Assembly (NCBI GenBank): GCA_964448115.1
Contig: CAYUVA010000020.1
Span: 1-64,000, forward strand
Direction: 5' to 3'
Source: CAYUVA01 sp964448115 [NCBI: uncultured bacterium]
Lineage (GTDB): Bacteria > CAYUVA01
Length of the DNA stretch: 64,000 nt
This document shows, one piece after another, positions 34,372 to 43,709 of the stretch. Every line of letters starts with the position of its first letter. The first letter of the stretch is position 1. The position numbers were made by a program, and so were the translations under genes. Below the pieces are notes generated by a model, which searched no databases, was not told the DNA's origin, and saw nothing but the letters and a program-made list of their open reading frames with translations.

Positions 34372-35409
34372 CTAGAAGTTACTGAACCACAATTTGCGCA
34401 ATAAATCCAGGCACACCTGTCGATATTGCTTCCGTGCGGGCAGATGGGGTCTGAAAAATGAAGCCAGGTAGCGGTAAAACAGGCTCAGCGCTCCGAGAAT
34501 ATATAGCGCACATCTGCTCGGCAGCCTGTTGTGCTTGGCAAAGTATCGATACAGGCTGATGTAGCGGTGAAAGAGCCTGGTATGGCTTGTTTCATCTGTA
34601 GCTCCGCCGACCTGGTGCTCGATGACCACTGAAGGGACAAAAACGGTCTTGAAGCCCTCCCTGCGCAGCCGATAACATAGATCAACCTCCTCGTAGTAGA
34701 GGAAGAAATCCTCATCAAAGCCGCCGACCCTATCAAAGGCATCCCTTCTGACCAGCAGGAAAGCGCCGGTTAGGTAATCGACCACCTCAGCTTTGCCTGC
34801 GATCGGCTTGTACTGGGCAAATATGGCTGCCAGCGATGAACGAATTAGCCTAGCCAGGCGGGTATTCCCCTTTGGCACCAGCCCCTTGAGATCGAATAAA
34901 AAGGGGATGACTCGAAGGATGGTGGGGAATGAGCCTCTGCTCGGTTGCAGGCTGCCATCGGGATCGACCAGCATAGCACCAGCAGCGCCGATGCTATCAT
35001 CGCTATAAAGAATCTCAAGTATTGATGTGATGTTTCCTTTTCTATGCTTGATATCTGGATTGACAAAGAGCAATAGCTCTTCACAAGCCGATTCCTCTTT
35101 GCGTTCTTTGCGTCTTTGCGTGATTCTCCATCCTTCTTCCTCATCCATCTTTGCGTCTTTGCGTGAGGCTGTCCTGGCGCCGATGTTGCAAGCCTTTGCA
35201 AAGCCGAGGTTCTTATCGTTGAAGACAAGCTCCACATCCTTTAATTCATTGAGTTTTTCTTTGTCATCGGCTGTGGAGTCATTATCGATAATGATAATCT
35301 GGTGCTCGAAACCATCGCATAGCCGGTGGATCGCCTCCAGGCAGCCGGGGAGGTAGTCAGCCGAGTTGTAATTGACAATTATCGCCGACATTTTCAGGTT
35401 TTCATCCAT
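34372..35409 (-). CDS. GT2 glycosyltransferase with in-frame mobile-repeat insertion
   Basis: This 345-residue GT2 (rhamnosyltransferase-like) has MSAIIVNYNSADYLPGCLEA, IIDNDSTADD, LGFAKACNIGAR, LLFVNPDI (metal motif) and GGFDEDFFLYYEEVDLCYR. Between GAR and EELLLFVNPD, where relatives have only a few residues, lie about 30 extra residues containing SRKDAK and ITQRRKERKEE. Those are the translation of a dispersed DNA repeat (35094-35167). The frame is kept and no stop is made. The insertion falls in a surface loop before the metal motif, so activity may survive. Confidence 0.85.
   Translation of the reverse strand: MDENLKMSAIIVNYNSADYLPGCLEAIHRLCDGFEHQIIIIDNDSTADDKEKLNELKDVELVFNDKNLGFAKACNIGARTASRKDAKMDEEEGWRITQRRKERKEESACEELLLFVNPDIKHRKGNITSILEILYSDDSIGAAGAMLVDPDGSLQPSRGSFPTILRVIPFLFDLKGLVPKGNTRLARLIRSSLAAIFAQYKPIAGKAEVVDYLTGAFLLVRRDAFDRVGGFDEDFFLYYEEVDLCYRLRREGFKTVFVPSVVIEHQVGGATDETSHTRLFHRYISLYRYFAKHNRLPSRCALYILGALSLFYRYLASFFRPHLPARKQYRQVCLDLLRKLWFSNF
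35094..35167 (-). repeat. Dispersed TTTGCGTCTTTGCGTG element inside a GT2 gene
   Basis: This copy has the same internal order as 19621-19684 (units, GATTCTCC, spacer, units, GTGAGG) with a longer spacer. It is read as coding sequence by the GT2 gene on the minus strand. Confidence 0.85.
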
Positions 35410-35440
35410 TCTTTCTTTGTGTCTTTGTGCCTTGGTGGTT
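35408..35440 (-). repeat. Related TTTGTGTCTTTGTGCCTTGGTGG element
   Basis: The stretch TTTGTGTCTTTGTGCCTTGG followed by TGG lies between the GT2 start and the end of the next gene. It is the CCACCAAGGCACAAAGACAC-type repeat common in many genomes and a sequence cousin of the TTTGCGT element. Confidence 0.7.
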
Positions 35441-35443
35441 TTT

Positions 35444-37486
35444 CTATGGTCTCATATCTGACATCATCCCCTCGATGCCCTGGATCATCCTTTTGGCTTG
35501 CTCCTTATCGCTGCTGTACTTAAGTAGTTGCACCGCGTATTCTCTTGCCAGGTCGAGCTTGCCGGTTCGGATAAGCAGATTGACCAGATGATAGAGGATA
35601 TCTACTCGGTCCGGTTTTAGTTCCAATCCCTTCTGGAATATATCGATGGCGGTGAACAATTCGCCGAGTATTTCATAAGTCATGGCTAGATTAAAGTAAA
35701 GGTCGGCTATTTCAGGATAAAGCTCTACTGCATGTTTGAAGTACTTGAGCGATTGGTGAGGTCTGTCGAGAACGCCTGAAAAAATACCCATGAAATTCAG
35801 ATATACATACGATTCATTGTCGTGCTCGAATGCCCGCTCAAGCTCCTCCATATATAGATGGACATTTTGCTTGTTTACGGCTGCGAGGTTTATGACTAAT
35901 GGATTAAGATAACGGTACTCGAATCGGTCGATTATTTCATGGTAAGGTTCTTGGCGACGCAGGTAAATGAGGCATCGGTCATCGAAGTAAACCAATGCGA
36001 AGCGAGCCGATTCGACTATCCCTCTATGTATGCCTATCTCACCAGATGCCTCGGACTTGGGATATTTCAAGAAGAAGCACTCGATATCGTACTTGGTTAA
36101 CAGATAGTAAATCCCTCTCACTCCATTTGAGCTTTCCAGGTAGTCAGCGAGCATCTCTTCTCCATAGAACATGACCCTGCCATCGATGAAAACCTTTATT
36201 TCTGGATATAAATTATAGAGCAGATAACCGCCAAACTCGTATGAATTAAAGATCAGCGGCTTAAGGTTATTTGCTCTAAGAAACTCGATCCCCTGTTTAG
36301 GGACTTGAGTAGTAATCCCCAAAATCCCATTCTCTTCCAGATGTTCTATAAAAGGCTTTGCGGCAAAGCTAGCAATTATTATCATCAGGATAATCGATAC
36401 CGACCATTGTGACTTTCTCGCATATCTTTCTCCCCTTTCTCTCCCCAAGAGGGCAAAGATCTGATCCATTACAATGCTGGCAGCCACACAAACAAAAGGG
36501 CACAAACACAAGCCGAATATGACCACCATGCGCTGACTGCGCCAGAACGGGTATGCTAATGCTATGAAAAGAAGCAGGTAGTTTATCTGCCTTAGCCTCT
36601 CAGGTCCGTTAAGACCGAACCTGGCAACCAAATAGATTAGCAATCCTAATGCAAGGATAAAAAATCCGAGAAGTTGCATGAAATAGGCATCCCACAGCTT
36701 GAATCCCCAGGTAGGCAGCCACTCGTAGATAACCGATAAGACCAGCTTGCCGGCGGTGAACTTGAAAGGAAACAACAGAGCCTTGTAACTAAAAGGATTT
36801 ACAAGGCTACAAAATAGGGATATCACGAAAATTATCGCCATTGTTATAAAGCCTTTTCTGAATATGCTTTTTCTCTTTTGCTGGTCGATGATCGAAGCAA
36901 TGGCAAACGAAATGCACCAGCTTCCCTGGATAAAAAGCCCTATAATATGTCCGCCATGCAAGTTTACCCACAGGATGGTCAAAATAGGCAATAGATATAT
37001 AGAATTGCTAGGGATTTTCAGGATAGTTGAGGATAAAACGAATAAATAGATGCTAATAAACAGGTAGGTGAAAAGATAGGGACGCAGATCCATGAAGATC
37101 CTTGAATAATGAAAGACAAAAGCGATAAAAAAGGCTGCTCCTGGTGGCGAAGCCCCCATCCGCAACCCGGTGAGATAAAGCAACAATGCAGTAGCTATGA
37201 GTAAGGATAACTTGAAGAGATTAAGCAGATAAAATCCTCCCCAGTTATGCAACAGGTAGAATATGATCTGGCTAGCCCACTGGTGATTGAGCCAAGGCTG
37301 TCCATTCTTGGTATGAGAGAAGACATCGGTAGTGAGAATCTTTCCCTGTGATACCATTACCTCCCCGCTTTTAAGGTGCAGCCAGAAATCAGGATCAGAG
37401 ATGGGATATACCGTAAGCATGGCTACTGCTATACACAGTATTAGTCCACCGGTCATTGACCATGATTTGCTATTATCTTTTCTCAA
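35444..37486 (-). CDS. Polytopic membrane protein with C-terminal TPRs, GT-C-like
   Basis: The N-terminal motif of this 680-residue protein, YPISDPDFWLHLKSGEVMVS, followed by DVFSHTKNGQPWLNHQW, is shared by a group of uncharacterised GT-C-like membrane proteins; the acidic DPD sits in the first loop as in PMT enzymes. About ten helices reach residue ~390, then a soluble domain and three TPRs (LYFNLAMTYEILGELFTAID). It lies upstream of the GT2 gene on the same strand with the repeat between them. Probably a lipid-linked sugar transferase (inference). Confidence 0.72.
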   Translation of the reverse strand: MRKDNSKSWSMTGGLILCIAVAMLTVYPISDPDFWLHLKSGEVMVSQGKILTTDVFSHTKNGQPWLNHQWASQIIFYLLHNWGGFYLLNLFKLSLLIATALLLYLTGLRMGASPPGAAFFIAFVFHYSRIFMDLRPYLFTYLFISIYLFVLSSTILKIPSNSIYLLPILTILWVNLHGGHIIGLFIQGSWCISFAIASIIDQQKRKSIFRKGFITMAIIFVISLFCSLVNPFSYKALLFPFKFTAGKLVLSVIYEWLPTWGFKLWDAYFMQLLGFFILALGLLIYLVARFGLNGPERLRQINYLLLFIALAYPFWRSQRMVVIFGLCLCPFVCVAASIVMDQIFALLGRERGERYARKSQWSVSIILMIIIASFAAKPFIEHLEENGILGITTQVPKQGIEFLRANNLKPLIFNSYEFGGYLLYNLYPEIKVFIDGRVMFYGEEMLADYLESSNGVRGIYYLLTKYDIECFFLKYPKSEASGEIGIHRGIVESARFALVYFDDRCLIYLRRQEPYHEIIDRFEYRYLNPLVINLAAVNKQNVHLYMEELERAFEHDNESYVYLNFMGIFSGVLDRPHQSLKYFKHAVELYPEIADLYFNLAMTYEILGELFTAIDIFQKGLELKPDRVDILYHLVNLLIRTGKLDLAREYAVQLLKYSSDKEQAKRMIQGIEGMMSDMRP

Positions 37487-37660
37487 TCATCGATTCCAAG
37501 GACAGCAAAAAGGTCATTAGCCCCTATTTTCCGCCAATTCAGTAATATCAATTCACCATATCGGTTGCAACTTTATAGCCCTTTTCATTTTATAAATGAA
37601 TGTGTATTATCTAGAACATAGAGGTAAAAAAAAAGAGTTTGAAACGGATTGGAAGGAAAA

Positions 37661-39805
37661 ATGGCTGCGATAAGACCCAGCAAAAAAGACTATGAGAAGG
37701 CAGATGAGCACCTCAAAGAGCATGGATTACTCGATGGTCGATACACCGACTTCGAGCAATTGGGCAGAGGTGGCTTCGGCATGGTTTTCAAGGCTCATGA
37801 TAATAAACTCAATCGAGATATCGCAGTAAAGTTCATCTTGGGGGGGCTGGATGAGAAGGTTCGAATGGAGATCGAGTCCCTGGCTCGTCTTACCGGAAAT
37901 CCTCACATAACCCACATTTTCGATGCCTTTACCATCGCACCGGGGGAGATCGGACTCGATCCCGCGACCTGGGGCGAAGACAGTTTTCGAGAACGATCTG
38001 ATCTCGAGGATATCTTGGAATCGAATGTAACTGTACTTACACTTGAGCTTGTGGTTGGTCAATCGATGAGAAGAAAATTGATAGCGAATAAAAATAATAA
38101 ATTACGACATGATCCCAGGAAAGCAGCGGAATATATGCTTCAGACCTGCATAGGCATGGATTGGGCTCATATAAATAAAATTATACATCGAGATATCAAG
38201 CCGGATAACTTACTTATTGCCATTTTCAAAGATAAATCCCAATTACAACCATACATATCCACGATATATACCGAGACTATCAAGATCACCGACTTCGGAT
38301 TGGCAAAACTCAATGTAACTCAGCTCGAATATCATTCGGTGTCTGGTACACTTCAATACATGGCTCCGGAGGTAATACTCAACGGGATCAGCAATGAACG
38401 CACTGATATTTATTCCATTGGCATTGTCTTGTATGAACTTCTGGAGAATAAGCGCCCTATCCAGAAAGCAGATGGTTATGAGGAGGCTATGTCGCGCGCG
38501 GGGAAAGAAATTTTTTTACCTGAATCATATCCACGAGCGTTACGAGATATAGTACACAAGGCTTGCCATCCAGATCCCGACCAGAGATATAGCACCTGTA
38601 TGGAAATGGCTGTAGAGCTTAAGGAGTTCATCAGGCCGAGAGCCCAAGTGCAGATCGATCTGCAATCGATACATAAGACCATCTTGAAGGAGATCCTGCT
38701 TAATCGATGGCAAAAGGGAAAGCTCACTGAAGAGGACCGCAGGGATATCCAAGAATTCAAGCATGAATACAACATAAAGACCGCTATCGCTCGCCAGATT
38801 GAGACAGAGGTAAAAAAGGATCTCAATATCGTCACCGAGATGTCCGCCTTTGATGAGATAACCAGTGAAGAGGCATCCCCGATTGGCAAGCAGATTGAGG
38901 GCGCATTGGATCGACTTAAAAGTATATCAGAAAAGGTACCGAGAAAAGCTCGGCAAAACTATAGGAGTCTAACCTTTTTAGCAATCTTAGTCGTCATTGC
39001 TAGTGTGATCGCTTATTGGATTTTACATAAAGATGTAAGCGCTATAAAAAGTGAAGATCGCTTCTCCAATATGCTTGGCATGGAGTTTGTTCTTATCCCA
39101 GAGGGTCGCTTCCAGATGGGATCTCCTGTCTCGGAACCGGGACGCACCGATGCAGAGATGCTGCACTATGTAGAGATCTCGAAGCCTTTCTATATGCAAA
39201 CCACCGAGGTAACTCAAAGACAATGGGCGGAGGTTATGAAGGAGAATCCGTCCAAGTTCAAGGATAATGACCGTCCTGTGGAAAATGTCTCCTGGGAGAA
39301 GGTGCAGCTTTTCATCGAAAATCTAAATAACATCGATACACAGCATAAATATAGCCTTCCAACCGAGGCACAATGGGAATATGCCTGCCGAGCACACACA
39401 TCATCACCGTTCAATCATGGCGCATGTAAAGACTATACAAGAGATAATATACTATGCCAGGTAAGTTGCCTAGAGGATTACGCCTGGTTCTGTGGTAATG
39501 CTGGAGAAAAGACTCATCCGGTAGCACAAAAGAAGCCAAATACATGGGGGCTTTATGACATGCACGGAAATGTCTGGGAATGGTGTTATGACTACAAGGA
39601 AGATTATCCGACAGAGGACCTAGTGATAGATCCGAGCGGACCCCAAAGCGGAACACACAGGGTGATACGGGGAGGGGCATTTTACAGCCATGCATTTGCA
39701 TGTCGGTCTGCTTATAGGTTCTTCATGCTTCCTGATGAGGCTATGGAAGGCGTGGGGTTCAGGTTGATATGCACCCTGGATAAGGCATCAACTCCAAGTC
39801 AATGA
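37661..39805 (+). CDS. Membrane Ser/Thr protein kinase with extracytoplasmic SUMF/FGE-like domain
   Basis: Residues 28-330 of this 714-residue protein are a Hanks-type kinase with all key motifs: GRGGFGMVFKAHD, AVKF (ATP Lys), HRDIKPDNLL, ITDFGLAKL and YMAPEV. A linker, one helix near residue 440 (FLAILVVIASVIAYWIL) and a SUMF1-like domain follow (EFVLIPEGRFQMGSP; SLPTEAQWEYACRA; MHGNVWEWCYD; VIRGGAFYSHAFACRSAYR). Of the two active-site cysteines of true formylglycine-generating enzyme only one position keeps Cys, so it is more likely a binding or sensor domain. I use ATG 37661, with GGAAGG before it. Confidence 0.9.
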   Translation: MAAIRPSKKDYEKADEHLKEHGLLDGRYTDFEQLGRGGFGMVFKAHDNKLNRDIAVKFILGGLDEKVRMEIESLARLTGNPHITHIFDAFTIAPGEIGLDPATWGEDSFRERSDLEDILESNVTVLTLELVVGQSMRRKLIANKNNKLRHDPRKAAEYMLQTCIGMDWAHINKIIHRDIKPDNLLIAIFKDKSQLQPYISTIYTETIKITDFGLAKLNVTQLEYHSVSGTLQYMAPEVILNGISNERTDIYSIGIVLYELLENKRPIQKADGYEEAMSRAGKEIFLPESYPRALRDIVHKACHPDPDQRYSTCMEMAVELKEFIRPRAQVQIDLQSIHKTILKEILLNRWQKGKLTEEDRRDIQEFKHEYNIKTAIARQIETEVKKDLNIVTEMSAFDEITSEEASPIGKQIEGALDRLKSISEKVPRKARQNYRSLTFLAILVVIASVIAYWILHKDVSAIKSEDRFSNMLGMEFVLIPEGRFQMGSPVSEPGRTDAEMLHYVEISKPFYMQTTEVTQRQWAEVMKENPSKFKDNDRPVENVSWEKVQLFIENLNNIDTQHKYSLPTEAQWEYACRAHTSSPFNHGACKDYTRDNILCQVSCLEDYAWFCGNAGEKTHPVAQKKPNTWGLYDMHGNVWEWCYDYKEDYPTEDLVIDPSGPQSGTHRVIRGGAFYSHAFACRSAYRFFMLPDEAMEGVGFRLICTLDKASTPSQ

Positions 39806-39816
39806 CATCTGGCTAA

Positions 39817-41211
39817 TCATAAATGAGGCAAATCCTCAAGCTCTTTTTTCGCCTTTATGAACCGGGGGTCGAGTTTCAGCGCTTCAAGGAATTCATCTTT
39901 GGCTCTCGGATAGATTTTAGCTGCCTTATATACGATGCCAAGGTGATAGTGATGGAGAGGATTGCCAGCCTCTGCCTCGATAGCTTGTGCTCCAGCTACC
40001 ACTGCCTTTCTTAGGTTTCGGCCGGTCTTTGCCAGGACATAAGCAAGGTAGCTTTGATACAAGGGATTCTTGGGGTCATACTGTATGGCGACCTGGATAC
40101 CAGTAAGCGCGTGTGCATAGTCCTTGTTGTTTATCGCCTCCAAAGCCCTCTTGAACCTTAGCTTTGCCAGCGATTTAAGATCGATCCTTCCCGAGCTCTC
40201 TTCTTTTAGTTTTTTATGTCTCTTGAGGTTGGTTAGTGCATCCTTGGCTAGTAGTGATGACCTGTAAAGAAATCCGATCGCCTTGGCGATATTTTTATCT
40301 TGAAATTGTTTCCAGCCATTTAAACAGAGTATGTCTGCTTGCTTGATTCGTTTTTCATCATCGGCATTCAATTCTCTTCGTATCGATTCGGTATCCTCGT
40401 CGCGTAGAAATTTATTATAGATCTTTAGAACTCTAATGAAGTTATCTCTCCCCTTTTCCAATTCTCCATTTTTTAGATCTTTCATGGCTTTTATCGACCA
40501 GTTTAATATGTTAATAAGATACTCTATTGAGTTCTTGAAATCTGCCTTGAACTCCTCTTTAGTCTCGAAGAACTCCTTGGCAATGCGCTGCATATTCTTA
40601 TCTCGCTTTATTGGGGATGGCTCCTTCTTGGAGTTTTCTAAATCATTGATCTCATCGCTTTTGAACTTCTTGAATTCATGAGACTCGAACCTATCAAAGA
40701 TGTCCTTGTAGCTATCGCTGGAGGGTTCCGATTTTTTCTTTTCCTTCTGCATCTCGGTCCAGATGAATTCGTTGGTTTCGCCGGTGGGATTATGATACTT
40801 AGGTTCTATTCCAAGGTCTTTTAGGTCTTGTTCAAAGTTTTTGGTTGCACGAGAGATAGGTTCCTGGTCCTTAGAATCAGTTGGTGTCTCAATTCCTCCA
40901 TCGGTCAAATCAAGGTCTAAATATAGTTCTTCCTTGTCTTCGGGAGCTTCGCCTTCAGCAGCGGATTCGGCTTCCTCCATCTCCTTTTGCCACTTGAGGT
41001 ACTGGTCGTATCGCTTGCGGTTCTTATCGTCGATTAAGAACTGATAGGCATCATAGACCTCATAGAACTTTTGTCCAGGTACCGAGCCGGTCTTCATCTC
41101 CCTCTGGTACTTCATGGATAGACGCGTAAAAGCCTGGCGGATCTCCTTCTTAGTAGCTTTTGGGTTAACTCCAAGAATCTTGTAATAGTTTGGGTACCGG
41201 TTCTCAGGCAT
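39817..41211 (-). CDS. J-domain-like protein lacking HPD, with TPR domain
   Basis: The first 70 residues of this 464-residue protein are a J-domain by pattern (NYYKILGVNPKATKKEIRQA and EVYDAYQFLIDDKNRKRYDQYL). The HPD motif that stimulates DnaK is replaced: KYHPD reads KYQRE. Residues 70-215 are an acidic, probably disordered linker; 215-460 carry TPR-like helices (AKLRFKRALEAINNKDYAHAL). It cannot be a normal DnaK co-chaperone and is more likely a scaffold. It starts 2 bases after the signalling gene at 41213, so the two are one operon. Confidence 0.82.
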   Translation of the reverse strand: MPENRYPNYYKILGVNPKATKKEIRQAFTRLSMKYQREMKTGSVPGQKFYEVYDAYQFLIDDKNRKRYDQYLKWQKEMEEAESAAEGEAPEDKEELYLDLDLTDGGIETPTDSKDQEPISRATKNFEQDLKDLGIEPKYHNPTGETNEFIWTEMQKEKKKSEPSSDSYKDIFDRFESHEFKKFKSDEINDLENSKKEPSPIKRDKNMQRIAKEFFETKEEFKADFKNSIEYLINILNWSIKAMKDLKNGELEKGRDNFIRVLKIYNKFLRDEDTESIRRELNADDEKRIKQADILCLNGWKQFQDKNIAKAIGFLYRSSLLAKDALTNLKRHKKLKEESSGRIDLKSLAKLRFKRALEAINNKDYAHALTGIQVAIQYDPKNPLYQSYLAYVLAKTGRNLRKAVVAGAQAIEAEAGNPLHHYHLGIVYKAAKIYPRAKDEFLEALKLDPRFIKAKKELEDLPHL

Positions 41212-41212
41212 C

Positions 41213-43483
41213 TCACTTCACCTCTTTCTTGAGATGTTCTTTAATCTCGTTTATAAATTTGAATCCGCTCACCTGGCTCAGCAATGATTTATCCATTCTT
41301 TGAAATACGAGTCTGCTGGGCATCGGTTTCAGCATCGGGGGCATGATGGCGATGATATGTATATCTGCTGTTACCGTGTTATCCTTGAGGAGCTTGATCA
41401 CCTCATAACGATTATTCTCTCTTATCTGATCTAGAGATACCAGGAAAAGATCTGGCTGTCTGGCGAGCATCTGCTCTATAGCATGTCTCATATCGGAAGT
41501 TAGGCGCAAGGTGATCACCTTCTCCTCGCAGATCTCATTAAGTGTTTGTTTGATCTGATCATCCTCGGCGAGCAGTAGGATATCAAGGTCGCCAAAGTCC
41601 TTGAACAGTTCCACCAGCATCTCATCGAACTCTTGCCTGATTCTATCTAGATTATCCAAAAAGATATAGTTTTCCAGACCGAGCGAGAACTCGCCATCCT
41701 GGTCTTCGGTCAGGTTAATTAAGGAAGAAACGATTATCTCGCCTGATTTTTTATCAGCCAGCATCTTGGGGATGACCTCCCTAAGGTCGATATTTTTTGA
41801 AAGTATATTAAGGTAATATGAAGCCTCCTTGAAGTGATTGGCATATTCGAGCAACTTTTGTGGACTTTCAACCGAGATGGGGACCAGATCCAACTCAGTT
41901 GCCATTTTTTCCAATTGGAGGCGCACAATGGGATCGTCCTCGACCACAATGAACTTATTGCGGTATCTCTCCGAGTCGCCGGCTTCCATCCTGGCGAATT
42001 GCGGGTACTTGAGCATCGGTATCTCGAAGTAAAATTCGGTCCATTGCTCTGGCTCGCTATTTACCTTGAGCTGGGCGCGGTGCAAGCGAAGGATGTTATC
42101 CACCGTCTTTAGTGAAAGGGTCTGTCCTTGAGTGATGTAATCAATATCGCTGCTTAGGTTGAAGATATTCTGAAGCTCCTCATCGGTTAATGCCTCACCC
42201 TCATGTCTGATGCCCAGATAAACGAAATCATCCATATTATGCGCATTCACTTGGATTGTGCTCAAAGGCTTGCTGTATCTCAAGGCATTGCGCATCAGGT
42301 TAAACAGCACAAGTATGACTAGCTGTTCATCGCCGAGTATCGGTTTCAGTTCCTTGTCAATATTCGGTGTGAAGGTCAGATTGAGTTTCTCAGCCATCCC
42401 CTCTAAGCCCCTGATTGTGCGGTAGATCAGTTTCTCAAGATGGAGTATGTCCCAGTTGAGCTTAAACTTCTCCTTCAGGTTGGTCAGGGTGTTCATCATA
42501 TCGGTGTTGTATATCTCCAACTGATCAACCAAATTGGAGACTGGCAGATATATCTTCTTCCACAGATCAGGATCTTGTGAAAGTATGATATCAAAGGTGT
42601 TTTTTATATCATTTATCGCATCATTGCTTTGCTTGAGCAGGTTCTCCAAAAAGACATTAACCAGGACATTTTCCTCCTTTCGGAAGGTGTATTCCCTAAG
42701 CGCAATGGAGAAGCCTACCAGCTCTTCATCAGCCTCCACTCTCGACATGGTTACCTCGATCATGTAATTGCCATAAGGCACCTTGAATAATATCGGCTCC
42801 GTATAAGTCGGTGCAGAGATTATGTCCAGGTTTCTTTTCAGCTCCTTTTGAGCACTGAGCAGCTCAAGTTCGGTGATCTGTTTTCCTAACCAGTCCTCGG
42901 CATCTATTTTAAGCAGCTTTTCAGCCACCGAATTGATGTAGTTTATTCTTAGGCTCTTATCACTGACCATAATACCGATATTGAGGCTGTTTATGATGCT
43001 TTGGTACCAGCGGATATATTCAAGTAGCTTGCGGGAGTGCATGTGCAAGTCTTCGTTTCCCTGCTCCATAACTAGTTCGTTTGCCTGAGGTGCAGCCTGA
43101 CCGGAAAGCTTACTGTGGATGAAATCTATGGTAGCCTCCGGGTTGCTGCTGCTTTTAATTATTATCTGGTCTTGATCGTACTCCAATTGTTTAAAGATCC
43201 ATCTTAGGTCTTCCTCATCAAGAAAGTAGGTCAGATAGTATATTTTACTCTTGGCTAACTTTTCATTCTTGGAGATGAAATTATGTATGGTAAAGCCTTC
43301 GGTAATGGGGATGATAAGGTTAAGGATGCAGAAGTCTGGCTTGAAGTCTTGCAGCACCTGTATGGCATCGTATCCGCTGGAGACGGTCTGTACCTTATAC
43401 CCAGCCTTGCTGAGTTTCTGGTCAAGTTGCTCACAGAATCGCTTATCATCGTCTATGATTAGAACCTGTCTTTTCTGTATCAT
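41213..43483 (-). CDS. Multi-domain receiver/PAS/HATPase-like protein with degenerate active sites
   Basis: Domain order over 756 residues: receiver 1 (5-120), PAS (about 155-275), helical dimer region (275-350), HATPase-like (350-480), receiver 2 (510-625), receiver 3 (634-745). Receiver 1 has the acidic triad (IIDDDK) but Asn55 in place of the phospho-Asp (FCILNLIIP). Receivers 2 and 3 also lack it (SYYLNILS, LFLVSLDQ). No H-box His is seen; an N-box (NLMRNALRYS) remains but G-boxes are lost. It probably senses or scaffolds and does not relay phosphate. A strong promoter lies upstream. Confidence 0.85.
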   Translation of the reverse strand: MIQKRQVLIIDDDKRFCEQLDQKLSKAGYKVQTVSSGYDAIQVLQDFKPDFCILNLIIPITEGFTIHNFISKNEKLAKSKIYYLTYFLDEEDLRWIFKQLEYDQDQIIIKSSSNPEATIDFIHSKLSGQAAPQANELVMEQGNEDLHMHSRKLLEYIRWYQSIINSLNIGIMVSDKSLRINYINSVAEKLLKIDAEDWLGKQITELELLSAQKELKRNLDIISAPTYTEPILFKVPYGNYMIEVTMSRVEADEELVGFSIALREYTFRKEENVLVNVFLENLLKQSNDAINDIKNTFDIILSQDPDLWKKIYLPVSNLVDQLEIYNTDMMNTLTNLKEKFKLNWDILHLEKLIYRTIRGLEGMAEKLNLTFTPNIDKELKPILGDEQLVILVLFNLMRNALRYSKPLSTIQVNAHNMDDFVYLGIRHEGEALTDEELQNIFNLSSDIDYITQGQTLSLKTVDNILRLHRAQLKVNSEPEQWTEFYFEIPMLKYPQFARMEAGDSERYRNKFIVVEDDPIVRLQLEKMATELDLVPISVESPQKLLEYANHFKEASYYLNILSKNIDLREVIPKMLADKKSGEIIVSSLINLTEDQDGEFSLGLENYIFLDNLDRIRQEFDEMLVELFKDFGDLDILLLAEDDQIKQTLNEICEEKVITLRLTSDMRHAIEQMLARQPDLFLVSLDQIRENNRYEVIKLLKDNTVTADIHIIAIMPPMLKPMPSRLVFQRMDKSLLSQVSGFKFINEIKEHLKKEVK

Positions 43484-43532
43484 ATTAGCTCCTGCCTTCC
43501 TTACAATCCGTCCGAGTGTCTAGTTCCCTTAT

Positions 43533-43561
43533 ATATAAATATATATAATGAAGGTTGTCAA
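43533..43561 (-). promoter_or_regulatory. Promoter of the signalling/J-domain operon
   Basis: On the minus strand a perfect TTGACA (43561-43556) is followed after 17 bases by TTATAT (43538-43533), or after 18 by TATATA, in an AT-rich stretch. The start codon at 43483 lies about 45 bases beyond. Confidence 0.55.
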
Positions 43562-43709
43562 TTATTTATATTTCTCTTTCCAACCTGCCTTGGAAGCGTT
43601 TTCTTGCTTCTTCGAGTAATAGGATATTATAAACGCATATCTTTGTCAAAGTCATATCGCCTTCTTTTATATATAGTTATCCCATGGAGACATTTATGTA
43701 AGATATTTT

